A stretch of 64,000 nucleotides of DNA, from assembly GCF_001411555.2 (NCBI RefSeq), contig NC_049902.1:10485985-10549984 (forward strand), in the 5' to 3' direction. The DNA is from Juglans regia. Its lineage: Eukaryota > Streptophyta > Magnoliopsida > Fagales > Juglandaceae. The position numbers and the translations under genes are program-made. Below are positions 43,505-55,464 of this stretch, piece after piece. The stretch's first letter is position 1. Every line of letters begins with the position of its first letter. Under the pieces are notes generated by a model, which was given only the letters and a program-made list of their open reading frames with translations, was not told where the DNA came from and searched no databases.

Positions 43505-44230
43505 GTTCATGTATGAACGATTTCTGGTCTACCATTACCTAGGATGCTTTGGTAGCGAAGGTCCTATAAAGGCGGATAGGTGGATTATGGAAATTGAAAG
43601 TCATAAGGTGTTATATGTGAGCTACTTGCTCCAAAGAAAAGCTACACTATGGTGGAGTGCCAAGAGACAACTTCTTACTATGGGACTGGGAGCCATGGAA
43701 AGGATCTCATGAGAAAGATTCATGAAAGAGTTTGGTGATCAATAGTTTTCCACCATCATAAGATAGCTAAAGTAACGGACTTTACTAACTTGGTCCAAGG
43801 CAGCATGACAATCGAGCAATATGCTACTAAATTCATAGAGCTAGGAAGGTTTATGAAGGCATGAGAACGGAGAGGTTCCAAGACGGACAACAAATGCATA
43901 TCAAGGCATAAGTAGCGTGCTTGAAGATTAAGGATTTTCAGAAGTTGGTGCACATGGCCTCTATCATCAAATGCAGGCAACATAATTTGTTGGCCATTTT
44001 GACTAGCCTAAATAGGAGGAGGACTTCATGAGCAAGGGAAATAGTTCGGGTTTCCCTCAGAAGTTTGTGTCGAGAATGGGAGTATGTTTGCCAACTACTC
44101 TAGGAGTACGCATGGGAGGAAGGATACAAGTGTGTGGTTTTTATCTTAAGGCTCATGAGGGAGAGTGTTGCCAGACCTACTCTCATGCTATAGGTGTAGG
44201 CAGTTGGGACATTATGCCAAGGATTGTCAT
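43505..44230 (+). pseudogene. Gypsy-2 gag with intact zinc knuckle
   Basis: It begins with a retrotrans-gag block (GCFGSEGPIKADRWIMEIES, LLQRKATLWWSAKRQ). After frameshifts it reaches an intact CCHC knuckle, CYRCRQLGHYAKDC, encoded at 44186-44227. Gag packages element RNA. Confidence 0.8.
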
Positions 44231-44939
44231 CAGGCAATGCCAGTGTAGCGAACTGGCCCTGGTAGAGGATGAGGAGACCAAAGGTAAGCAGTTCAAGCAA
44301 AAGTGTATGCCCTTACTCCAGGAGAAGTCTACTAGGATGCCCCAAGAAGCAGGCGTCATCACAGGTATAAGACCCCAACTTTAGTTAGTTAGTTAATACT
44401 TTTAGGAACATAGTATAAGCAACGAGTTGTTCGATCATTCTAGGACGAGTTAGAGTATCACAATACCAAGCCAGTACCCTATTTGACTCAAGTGTGTCCC
44501 AGTTATTTGTGGCCCCTGCGTTCGTTAGGATAAGTGGTCTTAGGCAAAACCCATGCAGCAGAAGGTTTCAGTAGCATTAACTAATGAAGAGACCGTATTC
44601 TGCACCAAGAGGTTTGCAGAGTGTCCCTTAGATAGAATTAACTTGGAGGTAGATTTTGATAGTATTTGAATTAGTAGGTTTCGATATTATCTTAGGCAAG
44701 GATTGGTTATTTAGGCACTTCGGGAGTATAGATTGTCGACAAAGGAAGGTACCATTTCAAGTGTTTGGGATGGAATATAGAGTATTTTGGGGTTGTGATC
44801 AATGCCGGGAATAATTACCTCTTTACAAGCCAAGAAGGAGTTGGCAAGCATGGTTAAAGCCTATTTAGTACACTTAGTACTTGAGAAGAAAGAGCCTAAA
44901 GAGGTACGAGGTATACTCGTGGTAAGTGAGCTCCCATAA

Positions 44940-45660
44940 GTGTTTGGAGAATTGCCAAGACTACCACCTCCTAGGGAAGTTGAGTTTTTGATCGAGTTGA
45001 AACCTATGATAGTTCCAGTATGTAAGGCACCCTATTGGATAGCCCTAACCAAGTTGAAAGAGTTAAAGAGTCAATTACAGGAGTTTTTAACAAAAGGTTT
45101 TATTAGGCCAAGTATATTGCCTTAGGGAGTGTCAATGTTATTTGTTAGGAAGAAGGATATGACCCTTAGGATGTGCATCAATTCACAAGTTGAATAAGGT
45201 GACCATAAAGAATAGATACCCTCTAACAAGGAGCTGCGGTGCTTTCCAAGAATGATCTTCTAAAAATGATCTTAGGTCCGGTTATCGCCAATTGTTTGAC
45301 CAGTTGCAAGGAGCTGTGATGCGTTCTAAGAATGATCTTAGGTCCGGTTATCACCAATTGAGGATTATGGCTTGCGACATACCAAAAACAGAGTTTCGAA
45401 CAAGGTATGGTTGTTTTAAGTTTATAGTGATGCCATTTGGGTAGCTAATGCCTCAACAACCATTCATGGATATTATGAACAGGGTGTTCCAGCCATTCTT
45501 GGATATGTTTGTGGTGGTGTTCAATGATAAAATTCTACTATATTCCAAGGATGCCAAGGGTCATGAAAATCACCTGAGGTTAGTGTTAGTAAAGCTCCAA
45601 GAATATCAGTTATTCACTAAACTCAAGAATGCCAAAGATTTGGCGACAATATTTGTATGG
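44940..45660 (+). pseudogene. Gypsy-2 reverse transcriptase
   Basis: It encodes VFGELPRLPPPREVEFLIEL, APYWIALTKLKELKSQLQEF, GFIRPSILP, then VSMLFVRKKDMTLRMCI, later [10 protein letters not shown], and [20 protein letters not shown] with the catalytic box altered to [13 protein letters not shown] (normally YIDDIL). A partial duplication of the SKNDL...SGY block lies at 45230-45360. Confidence 0.82.
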
Positions 45661-46139
45661 TGAAGCGTGCTAGGTGTATACGAACCATATGAGTCTGAAG
45701 CACATCTTCACTCAGAATAACATCAATACGAGACAAGAGAGGGCTGTAGAGCATAAGCAATTACTGGTGTGAAATCAAGTACCACTCGAGGAAGGCTAAT
45801 TTGGTCAGTGATGCACTAAGTCATATGTCAAGGTTGAAGGGCGTGGAAGCTTCCACAAATGTGGATTTGCTTCTTGAGGGAATAAGGCACTTGTTGGTGA
45901 AGGATTCACCACAAAAGGAAATTCTCATTGCAATGTAGGAGGGCGAGTGATTTCAATGAACTGGAGATCTAGCAGAGGAAGGATCCAAAGAGGAAAAGAC
46001 CCTTTGCATTTCAACTTGGGCAAGTATGGAACCTTGTTGTACATAGGGCAAAGAGTAGTCCAAGCTAATTCGGAAATTGTTAGGATGAATATTAGTCTAA
46101 GCCCATTCCTCGCCATATTCGATACATCCTAGAGGCACG

Positions 46140-47020
46140 AAGATGTATCAGGATCTCAAAAAAGGCTTCTAGTGGGAAGGGATAAAGCAGGACATCTCTC
46201 ACTTCATCAATAAGTGTGCTACGTGTCGAAAGGTGAAGGTTAAGCATCAAAGACCACCTAGGAATTTACAGCCCTTACCCATTCTAGAGTGGAACTTGGA
46301 AGACGTAGCGGGCTTTGTGGTCAAATGACCTTGAACCCCCAGTGGTAAAGATGTTATTTGGATAGTCATAGATAAATTAACTAAAAGTGTCCACTTTTTA
46401 CCAGTCACTACTATGTACATGCTGAGTAAGCTTACTCGGTTATACATAAGAGAGACAGTTAGGCTTCATGAAGTACCCAAGACCATAGTGTCGAACAAGA
46501 TCTGAGATTTATGTCTCAATATTGAAAGAGGCAAAAGTGATTAGACTAGAGACCATCCAAGAGATAATGGAACAAGTCAAACTTAATTTATATAGTCAAT
46601 GATGGCTACGACTCAAAGTAAATAGAAGAGCTACATCGATTTAAGGAGAAGATACTTAACCTTTGAAGAGGGTGACTGGGTATATCTCAAAATATCACCC
46701 ATGGAAGGTGTGAAGAGATTTGGGCTGAGAGGAAAACTAAGCCCAAGATACATTGGACCTTACCTAGTAGAGGAAAATGTAGGTCTAATGGCATACCGGG
46801 TTGTGTTACCTGCGGAATACAAAAGGATTCATAACGTGTTCCATGTTTCTTCATTAAGGAAAAGTTTTGAAAACTAGCAACCTCGAATGATTAACCCAAA
46901 TCTAGTTCCACTGCAGCCGAATCTCACCTATGAAGAGAGACAAGTACGAATTGTAGACTGAAAGTAGCAGAAATTACGATCTAAAATCGTACCATTGGTA
47001 AAGGTGCAATGGGGAGATGT
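46140..47020 (+). pseudogene. Gypsy-2 integrase and C-terminal region
   Basis: Readable pieces include DISHFINKCATCRKVKVKHQ (zinc-binding end), then WIVIDKLTKSVHFLPVTTMY and RLHEVPKTIVSN from the catalytic core. Further down are SPRYIGPYLVEENVG, then HNVFHVSSLRK and LVKVQWGD, the typical gypsy integrase tail. Multiple stops are present. Confidence 0.8.
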
Positions 47021-47517
47021 AGGAATCTAGGATTTTATATGAAAAGTGAATGCGTCAAGCGAGAGCAGTTCTCATATTTATTCAAGCTGCATAAGTGCAC
47101 TCTAATTCATGAGATAAGGGTAATTTGCACAATTCGAGGGCAAAAGCAAGTCTGTAAATAAGTCTTCAATTTACCCCTTCAGACCACAACACTCTTAGAG
47201 CCTTCATAACTATAACCATAGAGTGAAGAAGAGAACAACACAAAGGGCAGTTGTACCGTCAGAAATAATGCTTCGATTCTTGGTGGGATGACAACATGAT
47301 GTATGACTCTGATGACGACACACTATACAATCTACCACAGCATACCACTGCAGTGGATTCCAACTCAGCTCCACCCACATTGTCCAGTGACTCTATAGCC
47401 ATTGATGGGTAGTAGCCCTTGTGTGTATCTTCATTACTTTGTTGTAGTAGTTAGTTATGTTTTTATATACAAGCACCCAGATTTCAAGGACGAAATCTTA
47501 TTTTTATGAGGGAATAA

Positions 47518-49990
47518 TGTAACAACCCAAAATAAATTCGATACATGAATTTCTTTAGATTTTAAAAACGTCTTGAAATCTTAAAAAGATTTCATAAATC
47601 AAGCGATTGATTAGATTTTAGTCAGTTGGCATAGTTGGATCCCAATCCACTGTGGTGACGGAGTTGCCTTTCTATTTAATTAAGGCACTTAGGAATATAA
47701 TTTTGCAAAACGGGTTGTGCCATTAGAGTCATATGAATATTTAAGATTTTATGGTTTAATAAAAAAAATTCAAGTCTTTTGGATGAATAAAACCCTTTAG
47801 GAGAGAGCCACGTGGCAATTGGTTCAAATAACTATCAAATCGTCATGTAGGATGTCCAAATACACTTAGGATCACTAGGAAAATTTTTGGCTAGGCACAT
47901 GGCCACACAATCCTAACCATCCACTCAGAAATCCTATAACACGTCAAGAGAAGAACAAATTGTGAAGAGATGGACTGTGATTCAAGCTTGTCATCATGCT
48001 CTCTTACACAAATCATTATTCCATCCAACCAAACACTATTTGGTCAACCAAAAGAGAGTTTCAACCCTAATAAAATCCCTAATCATTGGAAGCCAACAGA
48101 AACCCTAGATCCCTTGGTTGTGATTTTAGCTCTAGGATTTCGATTCAATGGCTTTGATTATTATATATGTTGTTCTTGAAACTTAGATCTATGGATTTAG
48201 TATAAATTTTTGAGGAGTTATGATTTAGATCTTTGTTGGGATGATGATGAACATGCTAGAGTTGTTTTAAACTCAATCTAGAAGCTCTCGGGTTTGATAA
48301 TGTTTTGTTGAATTTTTTGCTATAACATACTAGATTTTATGCTTAGATCTAGTTAGAACTTGAATGTGAGGTATATGGTTGTATTCTTTCAAGACTTATT
48401 GCATGAAAATTAAGCATCTAGTCACTTTGTTTCAAGTCCATAAGCATGCCTACTTTGTTTCATAGTTTTCATACAAACCAATTGTGTTAGGTTGTATTTT
48501 ATGTTTTTTTGGTGATTAGTCAAGCATGCTAGCACTTAGGTTTGAATGATGAACATGGTAGGAAAGTTATTTATGGATTTTTGGACTCCTTAGAGTTGAT
48601 ATGGGTGTGTTAGACCAAAAACATAAGTAGAGGGGTAAGTTTGCAAATTTAGCCTTAAGTTAGTAAGTATTATTTTTATGAAGTTTAAGTGAGATATCTT
48701 AACCTTAGAAAATGTCTCATTTAAGCTTACATCTTTTTCGCTTCAATTAATGTTACGCTACACTTCTGTAAGTTAGCTTCTAACTCACTCTCAGTATTTT
48801 TATGTATGTACAGTGGCAAGGGTTATATTTTTTATATTCATGTCACTTATGATTACTTTAACTGTCATAATATACCTTGCCATGTCCTAAATTATCTGTT
48901 ACATGTTTATATGTTACATGAATGTCATGTCACTATCACATGCCACGAATGTCATGTCCTTTGTTACATGTTATTCTGTTACATGTCACAAACACAATGT
49001 CATCTGTTATACGCTTATCTCATCTGTTACATGTTTATCTATTACATGCCACGAATGTCATGTCATCTATTATATGAGTATGTCTTGAAATACATCTAAG
49101 TCATGTATTAATCTTTTACTTTATCACAACCCTAAGTGTTAGAATGGAGAATTATCCGAATGGAACTCTTATGTCCACACTAAAGTGTTTAAATTGGATA
49201 TTGAATCTCCTGTGTTGATGAAACATAGTCAATAGGCTACAAATGAGACCTAAGTAACTAGTTTTTAAAAGCAAATTCGGGCACCCAACTCTGGTGGTGC
49301 CAAATTACACGTTTACAACTCCAGTTATCATGGCGTCCTCACAACTGATGCAGATGCATGTGATGTGGTGCAGTACCAGCAGGAGCACACTGCCATTGGT
49401 CATGGAGCATCTGCAATTCACGTGAACAAACATGTATATATGTAACAAGGTCGTGTTCACATCAACTTAAGCCACATTCAAGTCAAGTCATGTTATGTTC
49501 ATGTATAGCTATGTTATTTACAAGTCACATCACGCATGTTCAAGTCCATCTCATCATACATACCTGTAATTTTATTAGCATGCATGCCTATTGATATTGT
49601 TGGTAGTTTAGAAGTTTACTTGCTGATACTTGTAAAAAAATCTCACTTAATAGTCTCGGCTATCATTCCCTCTGTAATGATAAACGATGTGTCACGAGAC
49701 CAGGGATCAAGACTCAACCAACTGGACTAAGTTGAGTAGGCCGTACAGGACACTCGAGGAGCTAATGAAGTTGGTGCTCCAACTTTTAGATTCCATTTTG
49801 GCGCTTATAGCCAAGCTCCTCGAGCGGTTTGGTATTTAGTGCAGTAGTTTGATTTCATGTCTATACTTATGGTGCGCTATCTCCAAAACTCATTTTTATT
49901 CAGACAAATGTTTTGACTTTTGGATATGTGGATATTTTGGAAATATATTTGTGTTTTGGGACATAGCGTTTTGGTAAATGTGTGTCGTTA
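47518..49990 (+). repeat. Gypsy-2 3' LTR (right end uncertain)
   Basis: It starts TGTAACAACCC after the purine tract GAGGGAATAA (47508-47517), as in long-LTR gypsy elements of the Tekay/Del type. It holds a CATG-rich repeat at 48806-49090 and no protein. The right boundary could not be fixed. Confidence 0.55.
48806..49090. repeat. CATG/TGTTACATG-rich degenerate repeat
   Basis: Words such as TGTTACATG, GAATGTCATGTC and CATGCCACGAATGTCATG recur many times with variable spacing inside the LTR. Confidence 0.7.
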
Positions 49991-50099
49991 AAACAATTAT
50001 CCGCTACGAATATTACATATTGTTAGATGCATGCTAGATGCACTACATCCTTAACTATCATGAACGGGGGTATGTAACCGTATATTATATGTCTCAACA

Positions 50100-51070
50100 C
50101 TTCAAGTTCCGTCAAATCTCAAGCGGAACTTGGGGGCTCACATTAAGATTTAAGAAAATTAAAGCAATCATTGACAAAAGACTCAACTTGAAGCAACTCA
50201 ACAGGTGTATCAAAGGTATTGGGATTCAAGCTTATGATTTCAACACAAGTGACGACATAGAGGGTGGAGATAAAATTAAGCTCCAAGATAGATGATTACT
50301 TAGATTTATTTTTTTATCAAAAAAAATGGCAAGGTGAGTTTTTTTGGACCTTTTGGTATGAAGGGATTATGCTAACTGTTTTTTAAACGTTCGAAAAAAA
50401 TTTTTGCTTTTTTTTTTAGGACACAAGGGGAGTCTTAAGGTTTTTGTTAAATTTTTATAGCTTACGAATAATTCAAATCTTAGTTTTTAAGAGTTGTTAG
50501 TAAATGGGTAACTCTACGACCCATATAATGTCCACATGAGTGGCAAAGTTACAAGTAATTAATTGATTCCCCACTTTAAGCAGTTAATTAACTTATAGAG
50601 AAGTCAATTACCTACGTCTATCAGGAGACTCTTGAAGTAAGAGTCTTACGGACATTAGTTTTTAAAGCATTGAACGTACAAACAAAAGCTTTCCTCTACA
50701 ATTTCCTAGAACAACCATCTTAATCTCTTGATATTCAAGTGTGGAATCATATTGGGAGACTCAAGTAGCCTCCAAAAAGATGTAGAGGTGCAATCACAAC
50801 AATTGGCATGGGCTATAAGATGACTAAAGATTCAGGCTTGTGAAAATTCTGCTCCGCTTGAGATAATTCAAATTAACATTATCTAACATTACTATCAAAG
50901 CTTATGATGCTTTTTTCGCCCCTATGAATGTGATTATATGTTTGGTGCTTTGTAATAAATTTAAAAGCATGTAATTGATTCTATATCATGCTAGTTTGAG
51001 TTTCAGATTTTTCATTAGAGAATATGCTATGACATGTTTAAGATCAAATCTTATGTTCTCCACTTTACTC
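50100..51070. other. Intergenic, nothing recognised
   Basis: AT-rich sequence between the gypsy-2 LTR and the LINE 5' end. No supported feature. Confidence 0.45.
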
Positions 51071-51294
51071 TTATTATCATTTTTTTTATTTTTCTCTCTC
51101 TATTTTCTCTCTAAAAAGGTGGAGGTGAAGTGCTTGAGTGTGTGATTTCAGGCACAAGGTGTCAGAGGGTGGCAGTTATAACGGAAAGGTACGTTCTCTT
51201 GGAGGAATATTCGATTGAGAGAGTTTTTGGTGGCGAAGGCTGCAGTGTAAGGTGGCAGCCGAGCTATATAGAGGGAGGTTTACAGTGGTGAAAG

Positions 51295-52607
51295 ATGGAG
51301 AAGTTGAAGGAATTGGAGGAAAAATGGTGCAAGTTTCGACTATCTGAAAAGGAGGCCACGGACATAATGTTCAATGAAGAAGAGGATGAAGCATTGAGAT
51401 ACAAAGAGGACAGAAGTCTAGTGGGGAGGGTTTTTTCATCGAGAGTGATAAGCATGGAAGTACTGGGCTCAACCATGGGCAAGGTGTGGAGGATTAGCAA
51501 GGCAGCAAAATTTTTGGAGTTATGTACAAATATTTTTGTTATTACTTTTGAAACCCAAGCTGATAAGGAGAGGGTGTGGGCTGGAAGACCGTGGTTGTTT
51601 GACCATCAGTTGTTAGCTATGAAGAGCTTTAATGGTTTCACTCCACCACAGAGGATGAGTTTTGAGAAAGAGAGTTTCTGGGTAAGGATGTATAACCTAC
51701 CTTTAATGTGTATGACTAAAGCTCGTGGAGAGCAAATAGGTGGGATGGTGGGATATGCAGAGGAGGTGGATACTCAGGTAGATGGTAGTGGATGGGGAAA
51801 AGTTCTGAAAGAACAAATTAAGATGAATATAAAGTTGCCTATACCCAGAAGCATAACTATTAAGGTTAAAGGAGAAAGCCTATGGATACCATTCAGCGAC
51901 GAAAAATTACCTAGATTATGTTTCTCATGTGGTTGTATAGTGCATGGAGAATCTGGGTGTTTAAAACAAGAAGGAGATGACGATGGGGGGAACAATATAG
52001 GGTATGGTTGAGGGACAATCAAGGATTAAGGGGGAGGAACTACAACAATGGGGGGAAAGAAGAACAGAGAGGAAAAATGAATGTGGGAGGGGGAGAAAAA
52101 AATGACAAGGAGTCTAAAACAAATGGGTTGGAGGGGAACTCTGAGGGTCGAAGGGAAAGGGAGGAGAATGGTTGTAAAGGAAATATTGATGAAACAAGCA
52201 TAGAAGAGGAGTATGTGGAAACAATGGTAAGTTTGGAGAGAAAAGAAGGAGAAGGAAAAAGAGATATTGTGAAGGAAGGAGATGTGATAAGTGTTAGTAT
52301 TGAGGATGGAGAGGAAGGAAAAATGGGAGAGTATGGGCTGATAGATAAGATGGGGGAGGAGGAAAAAATTAAGCCAGAAAATAAGTTGAGGAAGAGAGGG
52401 GTATGGAAGAGAAAAGCAAGAGAAAAGGGGGTGAGAGGGGAAAATGAGGATGTCACTTTGAGTGGTTTAAAAAGAAATTATGAAGTGATGGAGGGGAAGC
52501 AGAAAAATCCAAGAGGGAAAAAAGCAAGAGGGAAGGAAATGGAGATGAAAGGAGTTTTTACAAAGGTAGTGGCGGTGGCTGGAAGTCAGCCCCGTCAAAC
52601 ATTATGA
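51295..52607 (+). pseudogene. LINE ORF1 (DUF4283 plus zinc knuckle), one frameshift
   Basis: Residues about 75-150 are the DUF4283 RNA-binding region (FVITFETQADKERVWAGRPW, SFWVRMYNLPL). It is followed by an intact CCHC finger CFSCGCIVHGESGC near residue 215. At about 52007 the frame shifts by one base and then continues as a Lys/Glu/Gly-rich tail to 52607. LINE ORF1 proteins bind element RNA. Confidence 0.85.
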
Positions 52608-52938
52608 AAATCCTAAATTGGAACTGCCGAGGGTTGGGGAACCCTTGGACAGTTCAAGATCTCTGCAGTATGGCAGAGGTTAAGAAACTCAGTATTATTT
52701 TTATTATGGAAACGAAGAGTGGAAGGGATAATTTTGAGAGTTTGAAAAGAAGATTGAATTGTGAGGGCTGTTTTACTGTGAAATCAGTAGGTAAAGGGGG
52801 AGGTTTGTTGCTACTATGGAATGGTAGGGTGAATGTGGAAATAAAAAAATTACTCACAAAGGCACATAAACGCTTGGGTTTGGGATGATGAAACAAAAGA
52901 GAAGTGGTTATTCACTGACTTTTATGGGCAAGCTAAGG
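52604..52938 (+). pseudogene. LINE ORF2 endonuclease, 5' half
   Basis: It begins MKILNWNCRGLGNPWTVQDL, the first motif of the apurinic-type endonuclease, with FIMETKSGRDN carrying the conserved glutamate. The start ATG overlaps the ORF1 stop as ATGA. A one-base frameshift occurs near 52868, and the gypsy composite ends the region at 52938. The rest of the domain lies after 60631. Confidence 0.88.
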
Positions 52939-55426
52939 TGGGTAACGCCCCGACCCCGAGGGTCCGGAGAGTTAACTCATAAAACCTGATAATCAACTCT
53001 AACAAGGCTAGAGTACTTCCAAATTCAAGAATATATCCACTTTCCCAAAACTCAAATCGAACGTAAATACTTCAATTAAACACATCAAATAAGTTCATTT
53101 ATCCAATATTCAATCCAAATAACCCAAATAAAATCAACTCTTCTTCTTGTCTCAAATAACAACTAGAAATAATAAAACATTAACATAAATCTCCATAAAC
53201 CGTCTAAATCCATTGAAGCAAACTTAAGAAAGATAATTAACCTCCAACACCAACACTACTATCATGAGATACCCAACAACAAATCAATGCTAATCTTCTC
53301 CATAGACTCTAATACTGATCTTCAGCTGAGCCATCGATGTCATCTGAAATATTATGAAGATTAACGGGGTGAGTTATCAACAACTCAGCAAGCAAGGAGC
53401 ATATACCAGCATGTAAACATGAGCATTTATAACATTTGATAAGCCGAACAAAACATTTACTTTCAGAATGCAGAAACAAAACTTTTACAAAACATTAGAG
53501 CGAAGTTTTCAGAAAATAAACTTATTCCAAAAAGAACTTCCGTTGGCATTTCCAAACTGAAACATTATAATTAAATCATCTCTTAGCATCACATCGGGAC
53601 AATACCATGTTTAACCCCCGTGGTAGAGTTATAAACCACATTATACCCGTGGCTGGGCCATATTCCATGTTTCACCCCCGTGGTAGGGTTATCAACCACC
53701 ATTATACCCGTGGCTGGGCCATTTTCCATGTTTCACCCCCGTGGTAGGGTTATAAACCACCATTATACCCGTGGCTGGGCCATTTTCCATGTTTCACCCC
53801 CGTGGTAGGGTTATAAACCACCATTATACCCGTGGCTGGGCCTTAACAGAAACAGAACGGATTTCATCGAAAATCCGGTTACAATCATATACAGAATCAG
53901 AACATCATGCCAAGATTCTCAGATGATACCTCATATCAAAACAAAACATTGAAAGGCTTCAGATCATTTCACATGTTCGAGATAAACATAAACAAAATAT
54001 TCTCATTTGTTCATAACAAAATTTCCAGATTTTCATATTCGCTCTTTTACATAGTTCAGAAATAAAGTACACAAAACTTGCTCATGTCTACACTAGTCAT
54101 GACAGAAAAACATTTTCCCTTATATAGAATTTATGCATATGCAGAATAAACATTTGAGGTTGTTTTCAGATCATCTCTTTCAAAAATAAACACATTTATT
54201 CTCAAAGTCAACCTCCTTTCATTTATTTTATGCAAAACTAGTATATAAACCCCGCTTACCTGACTTCTTCGTATTATCAACACCTTGAGCCGGAACTCTA
54301 ATAGTAACACCACCTAAACAAAAAGAACATATATCCAACATTTAATAACCAATCTAGTAGTCTGCTATTTAATGAATAATAATTCAAAACAGTCCCTTCA
54401 CAACTCCATAACTATCTAACAATTAAACCCGAACAACCTTCTCTTCAAATCATTCGCATTTATAACCCAAAACAGCCATCATTTTATATCAAAAAGTCTC
54501 AAATAATAGTCCAAAACAGTCTCACAAATCCATCCAAAAATCATACTCCTCAATATAAAATCTCCACCACACTCAACCACCACTAAAACAGTAACTCCAT
54601 TACATTTCACAGTCCAACCTATAATTCAAAAGCTACCAAAAGCTTCGGGGAACATACCCCAAGAGGAAAAATTCCCAAAACTCCAAACCACTTCGAATGG
54701 GTCACTGCAAATTCACGTCCAAAAATGTTCACATAAATCCCTAGTGAAAGAGAAAGTGGCCTGCACAAGGAAAGTTTGAGAATCTGAGTGTGTGCGTGTG
54801 ATCAAACCCAGCAGCACCAAAAGGAGATAAGCCGTGCGATTAAAACCAGTAAAACAGGAAATAGAAAGTGATAAATCCGGATTGAAGGAAAAAGAAAATA
54901 CCAAACCTTGTTCAAGAGACCGAACGACACTGCAGTGAAAAGAAAAATAAGTAAATAAATTGCAGTTCCAAAAGCTTGAGTTGCGGACGGTTAAGCCCGA
55001 AAAGAAGAAAAAAAAAAACGTAGAACGAAAGAGAGACGATGGCTCACCTTCGGAGAACCAGAAAGTTGAGACCCACGGAAAAAAAAAAGAAATCCGAAAA
55101 CACCAGCCCAGAAAATACCAGCCAAGGTGAAAACACCAAAACGCGCAAGAGAGGATCTGATTAATTCGGAAAAGTGATGAGAAAGACACTCGTGTGGAAC
55201 CGCAGCAGATAAAATCGTGGGGCGTGGGCGTGGGAAGCAGTTGCACGAGAGAAATGGGGAACTCGCGGACGCAAAAGGGGACTCAACGAGGAAGAAGAAC
55301 AGTGCACGGCAGAAAGGAAAATAATTCCCTCCCCAAACGACGCCGTTAGACTAACACAGATGCTCGTGGGCTGGGCTTCGTGCCTCCTGACCAAAATAAG
55401 GGCTGGGCCTAAGCCCAGTTATTACA
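52939..55426 (-). repeat. Gypsy composite: long 3' LTR
   Basis: About 2.5 kb. The minus strand begins TGTAATAACTGGGC just after a polypurine tract (TAAGGGGGGGAGAA, 55427-55440) and ends GGTCGGGGCGTTACCCA. It holds a 60-bp minisatellite. Confidence 0.75.
53605..53842. repeat. 60-bp minisatellite, four units
   Basis: Units each run from CCATGTTTCACCCCCGTGG through CCCGTGGCTGGGCC. They differ by single bases and one-base indels. The inverted copy at 58478-58592 has only two units. Confidence 0.92.
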
Positions 55427-55464
55427 TTCTCCCCCCCTTAAAGAAATTCCGTCCCCGGAATTTG

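Larger units (their letters stand above)
43122..47517 (+). mobile_element. Gypsy-2: decayed Ty3/gypsy internal region
   Basis: A PBS, TGGTATCAGAGG (43122-43133), is followed by gag (about 43505-44230), RT (about 44940-45660), an RNase H end (about 45670-45900), integrase (about 46140-46560) and the integrase C-terminal part (46650-47020). A purine tract and the 3' LTR then follow. RT before integrase identifies Ty3/gypsy. Numerous stops and frameshifts break every domain, and an RT-to-RNase H deletion is visible near 45660. Confidence 0.88.

Noticed and set aside
52040..52456. 138-codon minus-strand Ser/Pro/Phe-rich frame
   Set aside because: It is the antisense shadow of the Lys/Glu-rich LINE ORF1 tail.
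53605..53842. CRISPR-like regular repeats
   Set aside because: The units are head-to-tail without unique spacers and lie in a plant LTR. This is a minisatellite.
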